Positions 56,817 through 64,000 of a stretch of DNA of 64,000 bases are shown piece after piece (the stretch's first letter is position 1; each line of letters opens with the position of its first letter). Position numbers and translations under genes: made by a program. This DNA comes from Pelomonas sp. Root1217 (GTDB lineage: Bacteria; Pseudomonadota; Gammaproteobacteria; Burkholderiales; Burkholderiaceae_C). The stretch spans positions 1,024,772 to 1,088,771 of the forward strand of contig NZ_LMDC01000012.1 in assembly GCF_001425705.1 (NCBI RefSeq), given 5' to 3'. The notes below the pieces were generated by a model, which saw only the letters and a list, made by a program, of their open reading frames with translations, searched no databases and was not told the DNA's origin.

Positions 56817-59360
56817 TCAGAAGTCCAGCAGGGCCAAGCCCAGCGGCGCCGGGTGGGATGTGGACGATAGCAATTGCGAAAACCGGGTGCGCACGGCCGC
56901 GGCGTCGGCACGGTCGGCCAGCGCACCAGCGTAGGCATCCAGCGCGTCGCGCGCGTCGCGGCCCTCTCCGAGCGCGACGAGCGCCCTCAGCCGCAGGCGG
57001 TCCGGATGGCCCGGCGGCAGGCCGGCCTCGGCCAGCGCCAGGGCTTCGTGATAGGCGGTGCGAGCCGGCTCGATGCGACCAGCGCTTTCGTGGGCCAGGC
57101 CCAGCAGCGCCAGCGTCGGCCAGCGATCGGTGTCCTGCAACCCCAGGCGCGTGCGCTGGGCGGCCTCGGCCTGCGTCAGCATCGCGACGGCCTCGGCCGT
57201 GCGCCCCTGACGTAGCGCCGCCTCGCCGAGCAGTGCGCGCGCGCGCTCCGCCGCCGGGTGGCCCGCCTCTTCCAGCGTGGACAGCAGGGGGCGCATCCGC
57301 TCTTCGGCGGCCGCCGGCTCGCCACGTCGCAATTGCTGGCGTGCCGCCACCAGCCCCACGACGGCGGTCGCCTGGGCTTCGCCGCCGCTGCGGGCCTGCG
57401 CCAACGCCAGCTCCGCTTCGCGCGCCGCCTCGTCGGGTCGGCCGGCGTGGAACAGCGCGGTGGACAGCCAGGTGCGCGTCGAGACGGTGTTGAGGTCAGC
57501 CGGCCCCAGCACTTCCTGCAGCTCCTGCACGCTGGCGCGCAGCAAGGGCAGGGCGGCGACGTGGTGGCCCAGTTCGACCTCCATCGTCGCGACGGCCATC
57601 CGGGCCTGGGCGGCGATCAGCCGCCCCGCGCCTTCGCTGGCATCGACGAGGGCTTGCAGCCAGTGCCGCGCGTCGTCCCAACGCCCCTGGGCCCGGGCGA
57701 GGCTGGACATCGCATCGGCCACGCGCCGATAGCGCTCGTGGCGCGTGCCGAAACGCTCGCGAACCCCTTGCTCGGCCCGCGCCAGCAGCGACTGCGCATC
57801 GTCGAGGCGGCCGGCCTCCGTCGCCATCTCGCCGAGATGGGCGAGGGCGGACAACGCCACCGCGTCGTCCTGCGCCGGCGCCGCAGGCACCAACCCCATC
57901 AGCAGCGCGCGCGCATCGTCGGTCTGGCCCAGGCGGCTGCGGGCATTGGCGAGCTCGAAGGCGACGTCGCGCCCCGTCTCGCCGCGGCCCTGCAGCTGGG
58001 CGTGTGCGAGCGACAGCGCTTCGGCCGCAAGCGGCATGTCGCCGGATTGGTTCAGCAGCAGGCCCAGTGGCCGAGCCACTTCGGCCAGCATGGCCGGGTC
58101 ATCGCCCAGCCGTCGCTTGGCTTCGGCCCAGCTGCGCCTGAGCAGCTCGAGCATCGGCACCGTCGCGCTACCGGAGGCATCGGGGCTGAGGCCGGCGAGC
58201 AGCTCGGTCAGCACGCTCTGCACACGCCGCGTGCGTTCGGCTTCGCGTGCGGCCTCGCGCCACTGCCAGGCGGTGGTGGCCATGCCGGCCAGCAGGCTGG
58301 CCAGCACCAGGCTGAGTGCGAGCAGCTGCAGCCGGTAGCGGCGCGCGAACTTGGCGCTTCGGTAGGCCAGCGAGTCGGGCCGCGCCAGGACGGGGCGATG
58401 CTCGAGATGGCGGCGCACGTCGTCGGCCAGGGCGCTGGCGCCGGCATAGCGCTCGTCGGGGCGCTCCTTCAGCGCGCGGCCGACGATGAGCGCAAGGTCG
58501 CCGCGCAGTGTGGCCCCTGGCTCGCGCTGGCCGGTCAGCAGCAGGCACAGCAGCCGCCCCAGAGCGAACACGTCGGTGGCCGTGCTGACGGGTTCGCCGC
58601 GCAACTGCTCCGGCGCGGCGTACTCGGGCGTCAGGCCGGCGGGCAGCTGCGCCGTCAGTTCTGCCCCCGCGTCGTCGGCGAGCAGCTTGGCGACGCCGAA
58701 ATCCAGCAGCTTCACATCGCCGTCCGCGGTGACAAGGATGTTGCCTGGCTTGAGATCGCGGTGCACGACCAGCCGCGCATGCGCATGGGCCACCGCGTCG
58801 CAGACCTGCAGGAAGAGCTGCAGCCGCGCCTCCAAATGGAGGTTTTGCAGCTCGCACCAGCGGTCGATGCGCTCGCCCTCCACCAGCTCCAGCACCAGGT
58901 AGCGCGTGCGCGTCGCGCCGACCAGGGCCTCGCCGATATCCAGCAGGCGGGCGATGTGTGGATGGGTCAACCGCGACAGCAGCTCGCCCTCGCGGCGAAA
59001 GCGCGCCTGGTTCCCCTCGCCGCGCCACGGGCTGTGCAGCAGCTTGATGGCCGCCTCGCCGCTGTGGGCACCATCGCTGCGCCGTGCGCGCCAGACCTCG
59101 CCCATGCCGCCGCTGCCCAGCGGTGCGACGAGGGTCCACGCGCCCAGCACCTGGCCGGCCAGTTCCGGTGCGTTCGGCAAATGGGCAGGCTCTTTCAGAA
59201 AGCCACCGGCTTCTGCGGCGCGGTCAGCGTTGATGAGCGCCTCCAGCCGCTCCCGTTGCGCCGACGGCAACTCGGCCAGCAAGGCTTCACGCTCGGCCGG
59301 CGTCGCGTCCTGCCATTCATCGAAGGCGGCGAGCGCGCCAGCCTGATAGGTCGTGTTCAC
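56817..59360 (-). CDS. serine/threonine protein kinase with TPR-like region
   Basis: An 847-residue membrane kinase. The kinase domain spans about 75-330: glycine loop LGSGGMGEVW, Lys106 in AAIKLL, catalytic HRDLKPGN (Asp202), DFG (220-222) and APEQ. One membrane segment lies at 344-364. The external or periplasmic part consists of TPR-like helical repeats with many conserved Ala/Leu positions (for example MLAEVARPLGLLLNQSGDMPLAAEALSLAHAQL). The ATG overlaps the ECF sigma gene stop by four bases. In other bacteria ECF-kinase pairs of this layout activate the sigma factor by phosphorylation. Confidence 0.9.
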   Translation of the reverse strand: MNTTYQAGALAAFDEWQDATPAEREALLAELPSAQRERLEALINADRAAEAGGFLKEPAHLPNAPELAGQVLGAWTLVAPLGSGGMGEVWRARRSDGAHSGEAAIKLLHSPWRGEGNQARFRREGELLSRLTHPHIARLLDIGEALVGATRTRYLVLELVEGERIDRWCELQNLHLEARLQLFLQVCDAVAHAHARLVVHRDLKPGNILVTADGDVKLLDFGVAKLLADDAGAELTAQLPAGLTPEYAAPEQLRGEPVSTATDVFALGRLLCLLLTGQREPGATLRGDLALIVGRALKERPDERYAGASALADDVRRHLEHRPVLARPDSLAYRSAKFARRYRLQLLALSLVLASLLAGMATTAWQWREAAREAERTRRVQSVLTELLAGLSPDASGSATVPMLELLRRSWAEAKRRLGDDPAMLAEVARPLGLLLNQSGDMPLAAEALSLAHAQLQGRGETGRDVAFELANARSRLGQTDDARALLMGLVPAAPAQDDAVALSALAHLGEMATEAGRLDDAQSLLARAEQGVRERFGTRHERYRRVADAMSSLARAQGRWDDARHWLQALVDASEGAGRLIAAQARMAVATMEVELGHHVAALPLLRASVQELQEVLGPADLNTVSTRTWLSTALFHAGRPDEAAREAELALAQARSGGEAQATAVVGLVAARQQLRRGEPAAAEERMRPLLSTLEEAGHPAAERARALLGEAALRQGRTAEAVAMLTQAEAAQRTRLGLQDTDRWPTLALLGLAHESAGRIEPARTAYHEALALAEAGLPPGHPDRLRLRALVALGEGRDARDALDAYAGALADRADAAAVRTRFSQLLSSTSHPAPLGLALLDF

Positions 59361-59896
59361 GCCTGCAACGCGTCGAACAAGAAGGCCCGCGCTTTACGCC
59401 AGTCGCGCTTGATCGTCGGCACCGAAACGCCCAGCAGCTCGGCGATCTCCTCCAGCTCCAGGCCGCCGAAGAAGCGCATCTCCACGACCTGGTGGGCGCG
59501 GCCGTCGGCGCGCTCCAGCATCTGCAGCACGTCGTCGAGCTTGAGCACGTCGGGCGGTGCAATCTGCTCCAGCGCGGCGGTCGACAGCGTCACCTCGGCC
59601 TGCCCGCCGCCGCGCTTGTCGGCGTGGCGCTCGCGCACATGGTCGATGATGACGCTGCGCATGACCTTGCTGGCATGGGCGAAGAACTGCGCACGGTGTT
59701 GGGCGGCTTCGCGGCCCGCACTCTTCAGCCACACCTCATGGATGAGTGCCGCCGGCTCCAGCGTCATTGGCGCATGGCCGGCGAGATGACTTCTTGCCAG
59801 GCGCTTGAGCTCGGGATAGAGCAGGGTGTAGAGGCGGTCTCGCGCCTCGGTTTCGCCGGACGCCAGGGCCGTCAGCAGCTGGGTGATCTCTGTCAT
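59357..59896 (-). CDS. ECF-type sigma-70 factor (TIGR02999-like)
   Basis: A 179-residue sigma factor. Region 2 is at about residues 15-95 (ARDRLYTLLYPELKRLARSHLAG, LIHEVWLKSAG, FFAHASKVMRSVIIDHVRER). Region 4 is at about 125-175 (VVEMRFFGGLELEEIAELLGVSVPTIKRDWRKARAFL). This matches the ECF group that is encoded next to Ser/Thr kinases. There is no anti-sigma gene nearby, consistent with kinase control. The start is MTEITQLLTAL; the frame is open upstream without a better site. It shares an ATGA overlap with the kinase gene. Confidence 0.9.
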   Translation of the reverse strand: MTEITQLLTALASGETEARDRLYTLLYPELKRLARSHLAGHAPMTLEPAALIHEVWLKSAGREAAQHRAQFFAHASKVMRSVIIDHVRERHADKRGGGQAEVTLSTAALEQIAPPDVLKLDDVLQMLERADGRAHQVVEMRFFGGLELEEIAELLGVSVPTIKRDWRKARAFLFDALQA

Positions 59897-59984
59897 GGGC
59901 GCGATGCTGGCGCCAAGTGCGCCCGTGCGGAACCCCCACCTTGCGCGCGAGAATGCCGGTTTGCTTCTCCGCCCGCCCCATTCC

Positions 59985-60233
59985 ATGCCTGACACCCCCA
60001 GCCGCCCCGAACTGCCCGACCATCTCAGCGTCGACCCGCGCAGCCCGCATCACGTCGCCGCCGTCTTCGAGCACGACATCGGCATCCGCTTCAATGGCAA
60101 GGAGCGCCAGGACGTCGAGGAATACTGCATCAGCGAGGGCTGGATCAAGGTGCCCGCCGGCAAGACGCTGGACCGCAAGGGCCGGCCGCTGTGCATCAAG
60201 CTCAAGGGCGCCGTCGAGGCTTTCTACCGCTGA
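59985..60233 (+). CDS. DUF3297 family protein
   Basis: An 82-residue protein: LPDHLSVDPRSPHHVAAVFEHDIGIRFNGKERQDVEEYCISEGWIKVPAGKTLDRKGRPLCIKLKGAVEAFY. This is the conserved DUF3297 sequence of proteobacteria, with no known function. It diverges from the sigma factor gene. Its last 10 bases overlap the convergent membrane-protein gene. Confidence 0.88.
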   Translation: MPDTPSRPELPDHLSVDPRSPHHVAAVFEHDIGIRFNGKERQDVEEYCISEGWIKVPAGKTLDRKGRPLCIKLKGAVEAFYR

Positions 60234-60610
60234 GACATCAGCACCAATGCGGCAGCCGCTAGCAGCGCGATCCAGGCCGGATGGCGGCCGCGGTTGCTGA
60301 GCAGTACCAAGCCGCCGCTGACCGCCAACGCCGTGGCGGCGGCCGCTTCGATGATGCCGCCGGACATTGCCTGCACCGCCGGTTGGGCCAGCCACGCCAG
60401 CACCACCGCCAGTGCCCAGGCCAGGGCCGTGACGACATGCCAGCTTGCCCACAGGATGCGCGTCTGGAATTCGCGCAGCGCCGGCTGGCCGCCGACGGGC
60501 ACCAGGCCGCCAGCGCGCAGATGGCGGAACACCATGCGCTCGCCCAGCCATGAGTGCGCCAGGCCGATGACGAAGACCAGCGCCGCCGCGCCAACGAGCC
60601 AGGGGTTCAT
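60224..60610 (-). CDS. small four-helix membrane protein
   Basis: A 128-residue protein with about four hydrophobic helices: LVGAAALVFVIGLAHSWLG, SWHVVTALAWALAVVLAWLA, AAAATALAVSGGLVLLS and AWIALLAAAALVLM. It starts with an ATGA overlap at the P450 stop, so it is cotranscribed with it. No family is recognised. It could be an electron-transfer or substrate-handling partner of the P450, but nothing in the sequence shows this. Confidence 0.72.
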   Translation of the reverse strand: MNPWLVGAAALVFVIGLAHSWLGERMVFRHLRAGGLVPVGGQPALREFQTRILWASWHVVTALAWALAVVLAWLAQPAVQAMSGGIIEAAAATALAVSGGLVLLSNRGRHPAWIALLAAAALVLMSQR

Positions 60611-61965
60611 GCCGCCCGCCGTGAAGTGAGCCTCAGTGTGAGGCCGGACTCGGGCCGCAGCGTGACGGCCATGCGCGGCTTGGGCGCCTCGTTGCCGGCC
60701 GGGCTCAGCTCGAAGCGCTGCAGCAGCAGGGCGGCGATCAGCGTCATCTCCAGCACCGCGAAATGCTGGCCCAGGCAGACGCGTGGGCCCAGGCCGAAGG
60801 GGATGTAGGCGCCGCGCGGGATCTCGTGCGCGGCCCCCGGCATGAAGCGCTCGGGCTTGAAGGCCAGCGGCGCATCCGGCCACCAGCGCGGGTCGCGGTG
60901 CAGCAGCCAGGGCGTCACGCGCACCAGCGTGCGGGCTGGCAGGCGCACACCGCCGAGCGTGATCTCGCGCGTCAGGCGGCGCGTCATGATGGCCGCCACC
61001 GGCGGGTACAGGCGCATCGCTTCCTTCAGCGTAGCGGACAGGAACGGCATGGCACCCGAGTCATCGGCCGTCGGCACGCGGCCGGCCAGCACGGCATCCA
61101 CTTCGGTGCGGGCGCGCGCCTGGGCTTCGGGGTGGGCGGCCAGCAGCCAGCTCCACCACAGCAGGGCCGTCGCGCTCGTCTCATGGCCGGCCTGGAAGCT
61201 GACCATGCACTGGTCGTAGACCTCCTGCGGCGACAGCGCCTCGCCGGTCGCCTCGTCGCGCAGTGCCATCAGCATGCCGAGCAGATCGGGCGTGCCGTCG
61301 CCGGACGCACGCCGGGCGTTGACGTGCCCACCCAGCAGCCCATGTATCAGCCTGCTCGCGCGGCGCTTGGCCGCCTTGCCCGGCAGCGGCAGCCAATCGG
61401 GCAGCGTGAATGGCCAGAACATCTCGGCCAACGCCGTCTCGCTGAGCACCTGCACAGCGTGCGCCGCCGCCGCGGTGTCGGCGCCGATCGGCGTGCTGAA
61501 CAACGTGCGCGAGATGACGTCCATCGTCAGGTGGCTGAACAGCGTGTCCATCGCCACTTCACCGTCCTGCACGCCGGCCAGGCCGGCGGCGGCTGCATCG
61601 GTCATCAGCGCCGCGTAGCCGGCCACGCGCCTGGGCGTGAAGGCCTGCATCAGCATGCGGCGCTGGCGCTGCCAGGTGGGCCCTTCAGTGACGAGGACGG
61701 ACTGGCCCATCAGCTGGGAAAACACCTCAGGTCCGCGTGCCCAGCGGATGAGCGCGTCGGCATGGTCCACCATCACCTCGCGCACCAGTTCCGGGTCGAA
61801 GACATCGACGCCGCGTTCGCCGAGGATGGTCTGGCGCGGCAGGTCGCCCAGCGACCGCTGCGCAGAGATCACCGCGAGATAGTCGCGCCGCATGGCCGCA
61901 AGCACGGGGATGCCCCACCAGCGCGTGGGGTGGCCAGGCAAGTCGTTCCAGGTCAGTGTCGTCAT
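60607..61965 (-). CDS. cytochrome P450
   Basis: A 452-residue haem monooxygenase. Motifs: I-helix AGHETSA, K-helix ExxR in LKEAMRLYPP, PERF in FKPERFMPG, and haem-binding FGLGPRVCLGQHFA with ligand Cys397. The layout resembles the fatty-acid or terpene-hydroxylating CYP families, but the substrate is unknown. No ferredoxin or reductase is encoded nearby. It forms an operon with the small membrane protein and diverges from an AraC-type regulator across 61 bp, which probably controls it. Confidence 0.92.
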   Translation of the reverse strand: MTTLTWNDLPGHPTRWWGIPVLAAMRRDYLAVISAQRSLGDLPRQTILGERGVDVFDPELVREVMVDHADALIRWARGPEVFSQLMGQSVLVTEGPTWQRQRRMLMQAFTPRRVAGYAALMTDAAAAGLAGVQDGEVAMDTLFSHLTMDVISRTLFSTPIGADTAAAAHAVQVLSETALAEMFWPFTLPDWLPLPGKAAKRRASRLIHGLLGGHVNARRASGDGTPDLLGMLMALRDEATGEALSPQEVYDQCMVSFQAGHETSATALLWWSWLLAAHPEAQARARTEVDAVLAGRVPTADDSGAMPFLSATLKEAMRLYPPVAAIMTRRLTREITLGGVRLPARTLVRVTPWLLHRDPRWWPDAPLAFKPERFMPGAAHEIPRGAYIPFGLGPRVCLGQHFAVLEMTLIAALLLQRFELSPAGNEAPKPRMAVTLRPESGLTLRLTSRRAA

Positions 61966-62026
61966 GGGCCGTGATGCTGCGCTCGGCGGGCGGACGGGTC
62001 TTGAACGAATGCGACACTGGTCTCCG

Positions 62027-62872
62027 ATGCAAGCCCATACACGCCTTTGGCTGCCGCCGCTGGCCCTCGCCGGCTGCGTGCGTGGTGTGATGCTGCGCGA
62101 CACGCGCGGCCGAAACCTCGACGCCGTGCAGCGAGAGAACTACTTTCCCGCGACACCGCTGGTCCAGCTGTTCTGGTGGGCCCAAGGCAGCAGCGAATGG
62201 CTGGCGACGCCGGGGTTCTCAACGCCGCCACCCGAGCGCCGCCATGCGCCGGTGCTGTTCGGCGGGCCGTTCACGCTGCCCACGCACACACGCAACGCCG
62301 GCGAGGTGTGGGCCTTCAAGCTGCTGCTGTTGCCGGATGCCTTCATCGCGCTGACCGGCGTCGCACTGGACCGCCACGTCAACCGGGTCGTCGATGCGCG
62401 GGAAGTGCTGCCCGCGGACTGGCTGGCTTGGGCCGAAAGCATGGCCGCCGCGGCCGACGACGCGACGCGTTTGCAACTGCTCGAAGGCTTCCTGCTGCCA
62501 CGCTGGCAGGCCCTGGGCACGCAGCGCCCCGGCCACCGCTATGCCGACTGGACCCAGGCCCTGGCGGTGCGTGCCGCCACCAGCGCGGCTGGCCGCAGCA
62601 TGCGCCAGTTGGAGCGCCGCATCAAGGCCTGGGCCGGCCTGCCGATGCGCGAACTGCGCGCCGTGTCGCGCGCCGAGAACGCCTTCCACGCGGTGGCTGC
62701 CGCCGAGGCCGGCGCGGGCGTGAACTGGGCCGACATCGCCGCCGACAACGACTACGCCGACCAGAGCCATCTCTGCCGCGAGACGCGCCGCCTGACCGGC
62801 TTCAGCCCCGAGGACCTGCGCCGGCGCATCCAGGCGGAGGAAGCCTTCTGGGCTTACCGGTTGTGGCGCTGA
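62027..62872 (+). CDS. AraC-family transcriptional regulator
   Basis: A 281-residue protein with an N-terminal ligand-binding-like domain and a C-terminal HTH. The HTH includes VNWADIAADNDYADQSHLCRETRRLTGFSPEDLRRRI, where ADQSHLCRETRRLTGFSP is the AraC signature, with the first HTH being less typical. The N-terminal part (LWLPPLALAGCVRGVMLRDTRG, VQRENYFPATPLVQLFWW) is similar to regulators related to VirS/DUF6597-type AraC proteins. It diverges from the P450 gene, its likely target. Confidence 0.85.
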   Translation: MQAHTRLWLPPLALAGCVRGVMLRDTRGRNLDAVQRENYFPATPLVQLFWWAQGSSEWLATPGFSTPPPERRHAPVLFGGPFTLPTHTRNAGEVWAFKLLLLPDAFIALTGVALDRHVNRVVDAREVLPADWLAWAESMAAAADDATRLQLLEGFLLPRWQALGTQRPGHRYADWTQALAVRAATSAAGRSMRQLERRIKAWAGLPMRELRAVSRAENAFHAVAAAEAGAGVNWADIAADNDYADQSHLCRETRRLTGFSPEDLRRRIQAEEAFWAYRLWR

Positions 62873-62894
62873 GCCTGACGCCTAAACTGGCGCG

Positions 62895-63692
62895 ATGACC
62901 CGCCACCTGCTCCTGGCCCTGTTGCTGTGCTGGGTGGCTACATCGGCCCATGCGGTGCCTTGCCCGCAGCCGCTGCGCATCGGCTTCAGCGATGCGGCAT
63001 CGCCACCGGGCCTGCTGGGGGTGGGCCCCGGCTTTCCTGAGCCGCCGGGTTGGGAGGTCGTCGCCGTGCGCGAGGCGCTCAAACGCCTGGGGTGCGAGGC
63101 CGAACTGCTGCGTCTGCCCAACCGCCGGTTGTCGGCCTCATTGGCCCAGGGTGGCGTTGACATCGCGCTGCTGTTCGGCAGCACCCCGGAGAGGTTGCGC
63201 AGCTTCCGCTTTCCCCTCGACGCCCACGGTCGGCCCGACGTGGCCTGGGCGCCCGTGTTCGGCCACCTGGCGCTGTTCGGCCGTGGTGGCGAGGCCCCCG
63301 ATCCCGCCTGGGACGGCAAGCTTCTGCCCAAGGGCCTACGCGTGGGCGTGCTGGCCGGCTCGGTGCAGGACGCCATCGCGCGCGGTCACGGGTGGGCGGT
63401 CGAGCCCATCAGCGCACTCGACGCGGGGCCGACCATGTTGCAGGCGCGCCGCTTCGACCTGCTGCTGACCACCCGCGAGGTGCTCACGCCCGAGCAGCGC
63501 GCCGAGCTCGTCGAATGGGCGCCAGGGGTGGCCAAGCTGCCCTATTTCGCGCCGGCCTCGCCGCAGTTCGCCCAGCGCCACCCGGACTGGACGCGCGCCT
63601 TCTGGCGCCAGCTGTGCCAGGCCGTGCGGCGGCTGGAGCCCGACGTCCGCCCGGTCGACTGCGGCAGCGCGCCGGCCACGACCTGGCGCTAG
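62895..63692 (+). CDS. periplasmic solute-binding-like protein
   Basis: A 265-residue protein with a signal peptide (LLLALLLCWVATSAHA). The mature part follows the extracellular solute-binding family 3 pattern: LRIGFSDAASPPGLL, REALKRLGCEAELLRLPNRRLSASLAQGGVDIALLFGSTPER, GLRVGVLAGSVQDAIARG and MLQARRFDLLLTTREVL. Like the protein at 16543 it has no transport genes beside it. It follows the AraC gene by 22 bp on the same strand. Confidence 0.75.
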   Translation: MTRHLLLALLLCWVATSAHAVPCPQPLRIGFSDAASPPGLLGVGPGFPEPPGWEVVAVREALKRLGCEAELLRLPNRRLSASLAQGGVDIALLFGSTPERLRSFRFPLDAHGRPDVAWAPVFGHLALFGRGGEAPDPAWDGKLLPKGLRVGVLAGSVQDAIARGHGWAVEPISALDAGPTMLQARRFDLLLTTREVLTPEQRAELVEWAPGVAKLPYFAPASPQFAQRHPDWTRAFWRQLCQAVRRLEPDVRPVDCGSAPATTWR

Positions 63693-63732
63693 GCCCCAAG
63701 CCCAACCGATTGACTCCGGCATTGCGCGGCAA

Positions 63733-63764
63733 TTGACGCATACGTCAATTGATCGCGTCAAAAT
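63733..63764 (+). promoter_or_regulatory. TTGACGCATACGTCAA operator-promoter
   Basis: A 16-bp near-palindrome (63733-63748) whose TTGACG half can serve as a -35 box. CAAAAT at 63759-63764 lies 20 bp further on, again a long MerR-type spacing. It drives the acetyl-CoA acetyltransferase gene at 63797. Confidence 0.55.
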
Positions 63765-63796
63765 GCCGCTTCTGAGTTACCAACGGAGTACATGCC

Positions 63797-64000
63797 ATGT
63801 CCGACCCCATCGTCATCGTTTCCGCCGCCCGCACCCCCATCGGCGGCTTGCTGGGTGATTTCGCCGGCCTGGCCGGCTGGGAGCTGGGTGCGGTTGCCAT
63901 CAAGGCGGCCGTCGAGCGCGCCGGCGTGCCGGGCGACTCGGTCGATGAAGTGCTGATGGGCAACTGCCTGATGGCCGGCCAGGGCCAGGCGCCCGCCCGC
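63797..64000 (+). CDS. acetyl-CoA C-acetyltransferase (3' truncated)
   Basis: The window ends 68 codons into this gene. The visible N-terminus MSDPIVIVSAARTPIGGLLGDFAGLAGWELGAVAIKAAVERAGV, followed by VDEVLMGNCLMAGQGQAPAR, is typical of thiolases of the acetyl-CoA acetyltransferase group. The active-site Cys would lie just past the window edge. The upstream palindrome ties it to icmF and isovaleryl-CoA dehydrogenase. CGGAG lies about nine bases before the ATG, and another ATG five bases earlier is out of frame. Confidence 0.88.
   Translation, partial: MSDPIVIVSAARTPIGGLLGDFAGLAGWELGAVAIKAAVERAGVPGDSVDEVLMGNCLMAGQGQAPAR

Overview
The window is GC-rich DNA from a betaproteobacterium of the order Burkholderiales, most likely the Roseateles/Pelomonas/Rubrivivax neighbourhood. 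This rests on codon use, a PEP-CTERM protein, isovaleryl-CoA dehydrogenase, fused isobutyryl-CoA mutase, AceK, an HscC-type Hsp70 and many c-di-GMP enzymes. The species is inferred, not proven. No rRNA, tRNA, CRISPR array, transposase or integrase was recognised.

Layout. 0-9.7 kb: end of a PEP-CTERM gene, an HDOD protein, small hypotheticals, a regulator-like protein, an NTF2-like protein, an EF-G paralogue, a secreted M28 peptidase and a proline-rich lipoprotein. 9.7-16.4 kb: a signalling block with a PAS-GGDEF-EAL protein, a CHASE3 histidine kinase overlapping a single-domain receiver, a BON lipoprotein and a LuxR-type response regulator; the 8-mer TGTAGGAC recurs in its intergenic regions. 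16.5-31.6 kb: a solute-binding protein, AidB, three more GGDEF proteins, a four-gene operon (lipid kinase, amino acid deaminase, lactonase, CreA), a YdeI-like/TMEM175 pair, a Sel1-lytic transglycosylase, an ankyrin protein and a DUF4143 ATPase. 31.7-46.3 kb: icmF, an OPT transporter, an hscC/J-like chaperone pair, a BI-1 family protein, nhaR, isovaleryl-CoA dehydrogenase, carbonic anhydrase and aceK.

46.3-54.4 kb is an accessory island of visibly lower GC. It encodes almost only secreted proteins on the minus strand: four members of one unrecognised family, a GH5 glycosidase, a metzincin-like protease and other exported proteins of unknown function. Degenerate aceK fragments lie in its middle and at its right end, and three family members share a duplicated upstream region. 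This is the most unusual part of the window.

54.5-64.0 kb returns to core-like sequence: a hemerythrin, a VOC protein, an ECF sigma factor overlapping a Ser/Thr kinase with a TPR-like tail, a P450 with a divergent AraC regulator, a second solute-binding protein and the start of an acetyl-CoA acetyltransferase gene.

Three copies of a TTGACG-N4-CGTCAA palindrome precede icmF, the isovaleryl-CoA dehydrogenase gene and the acetyl-CoA acetyltransferase gene. This points to one regulon for branched-chain amino acid and acyl-CoA breakdown, with MerR-type promoter geometry at icmF.
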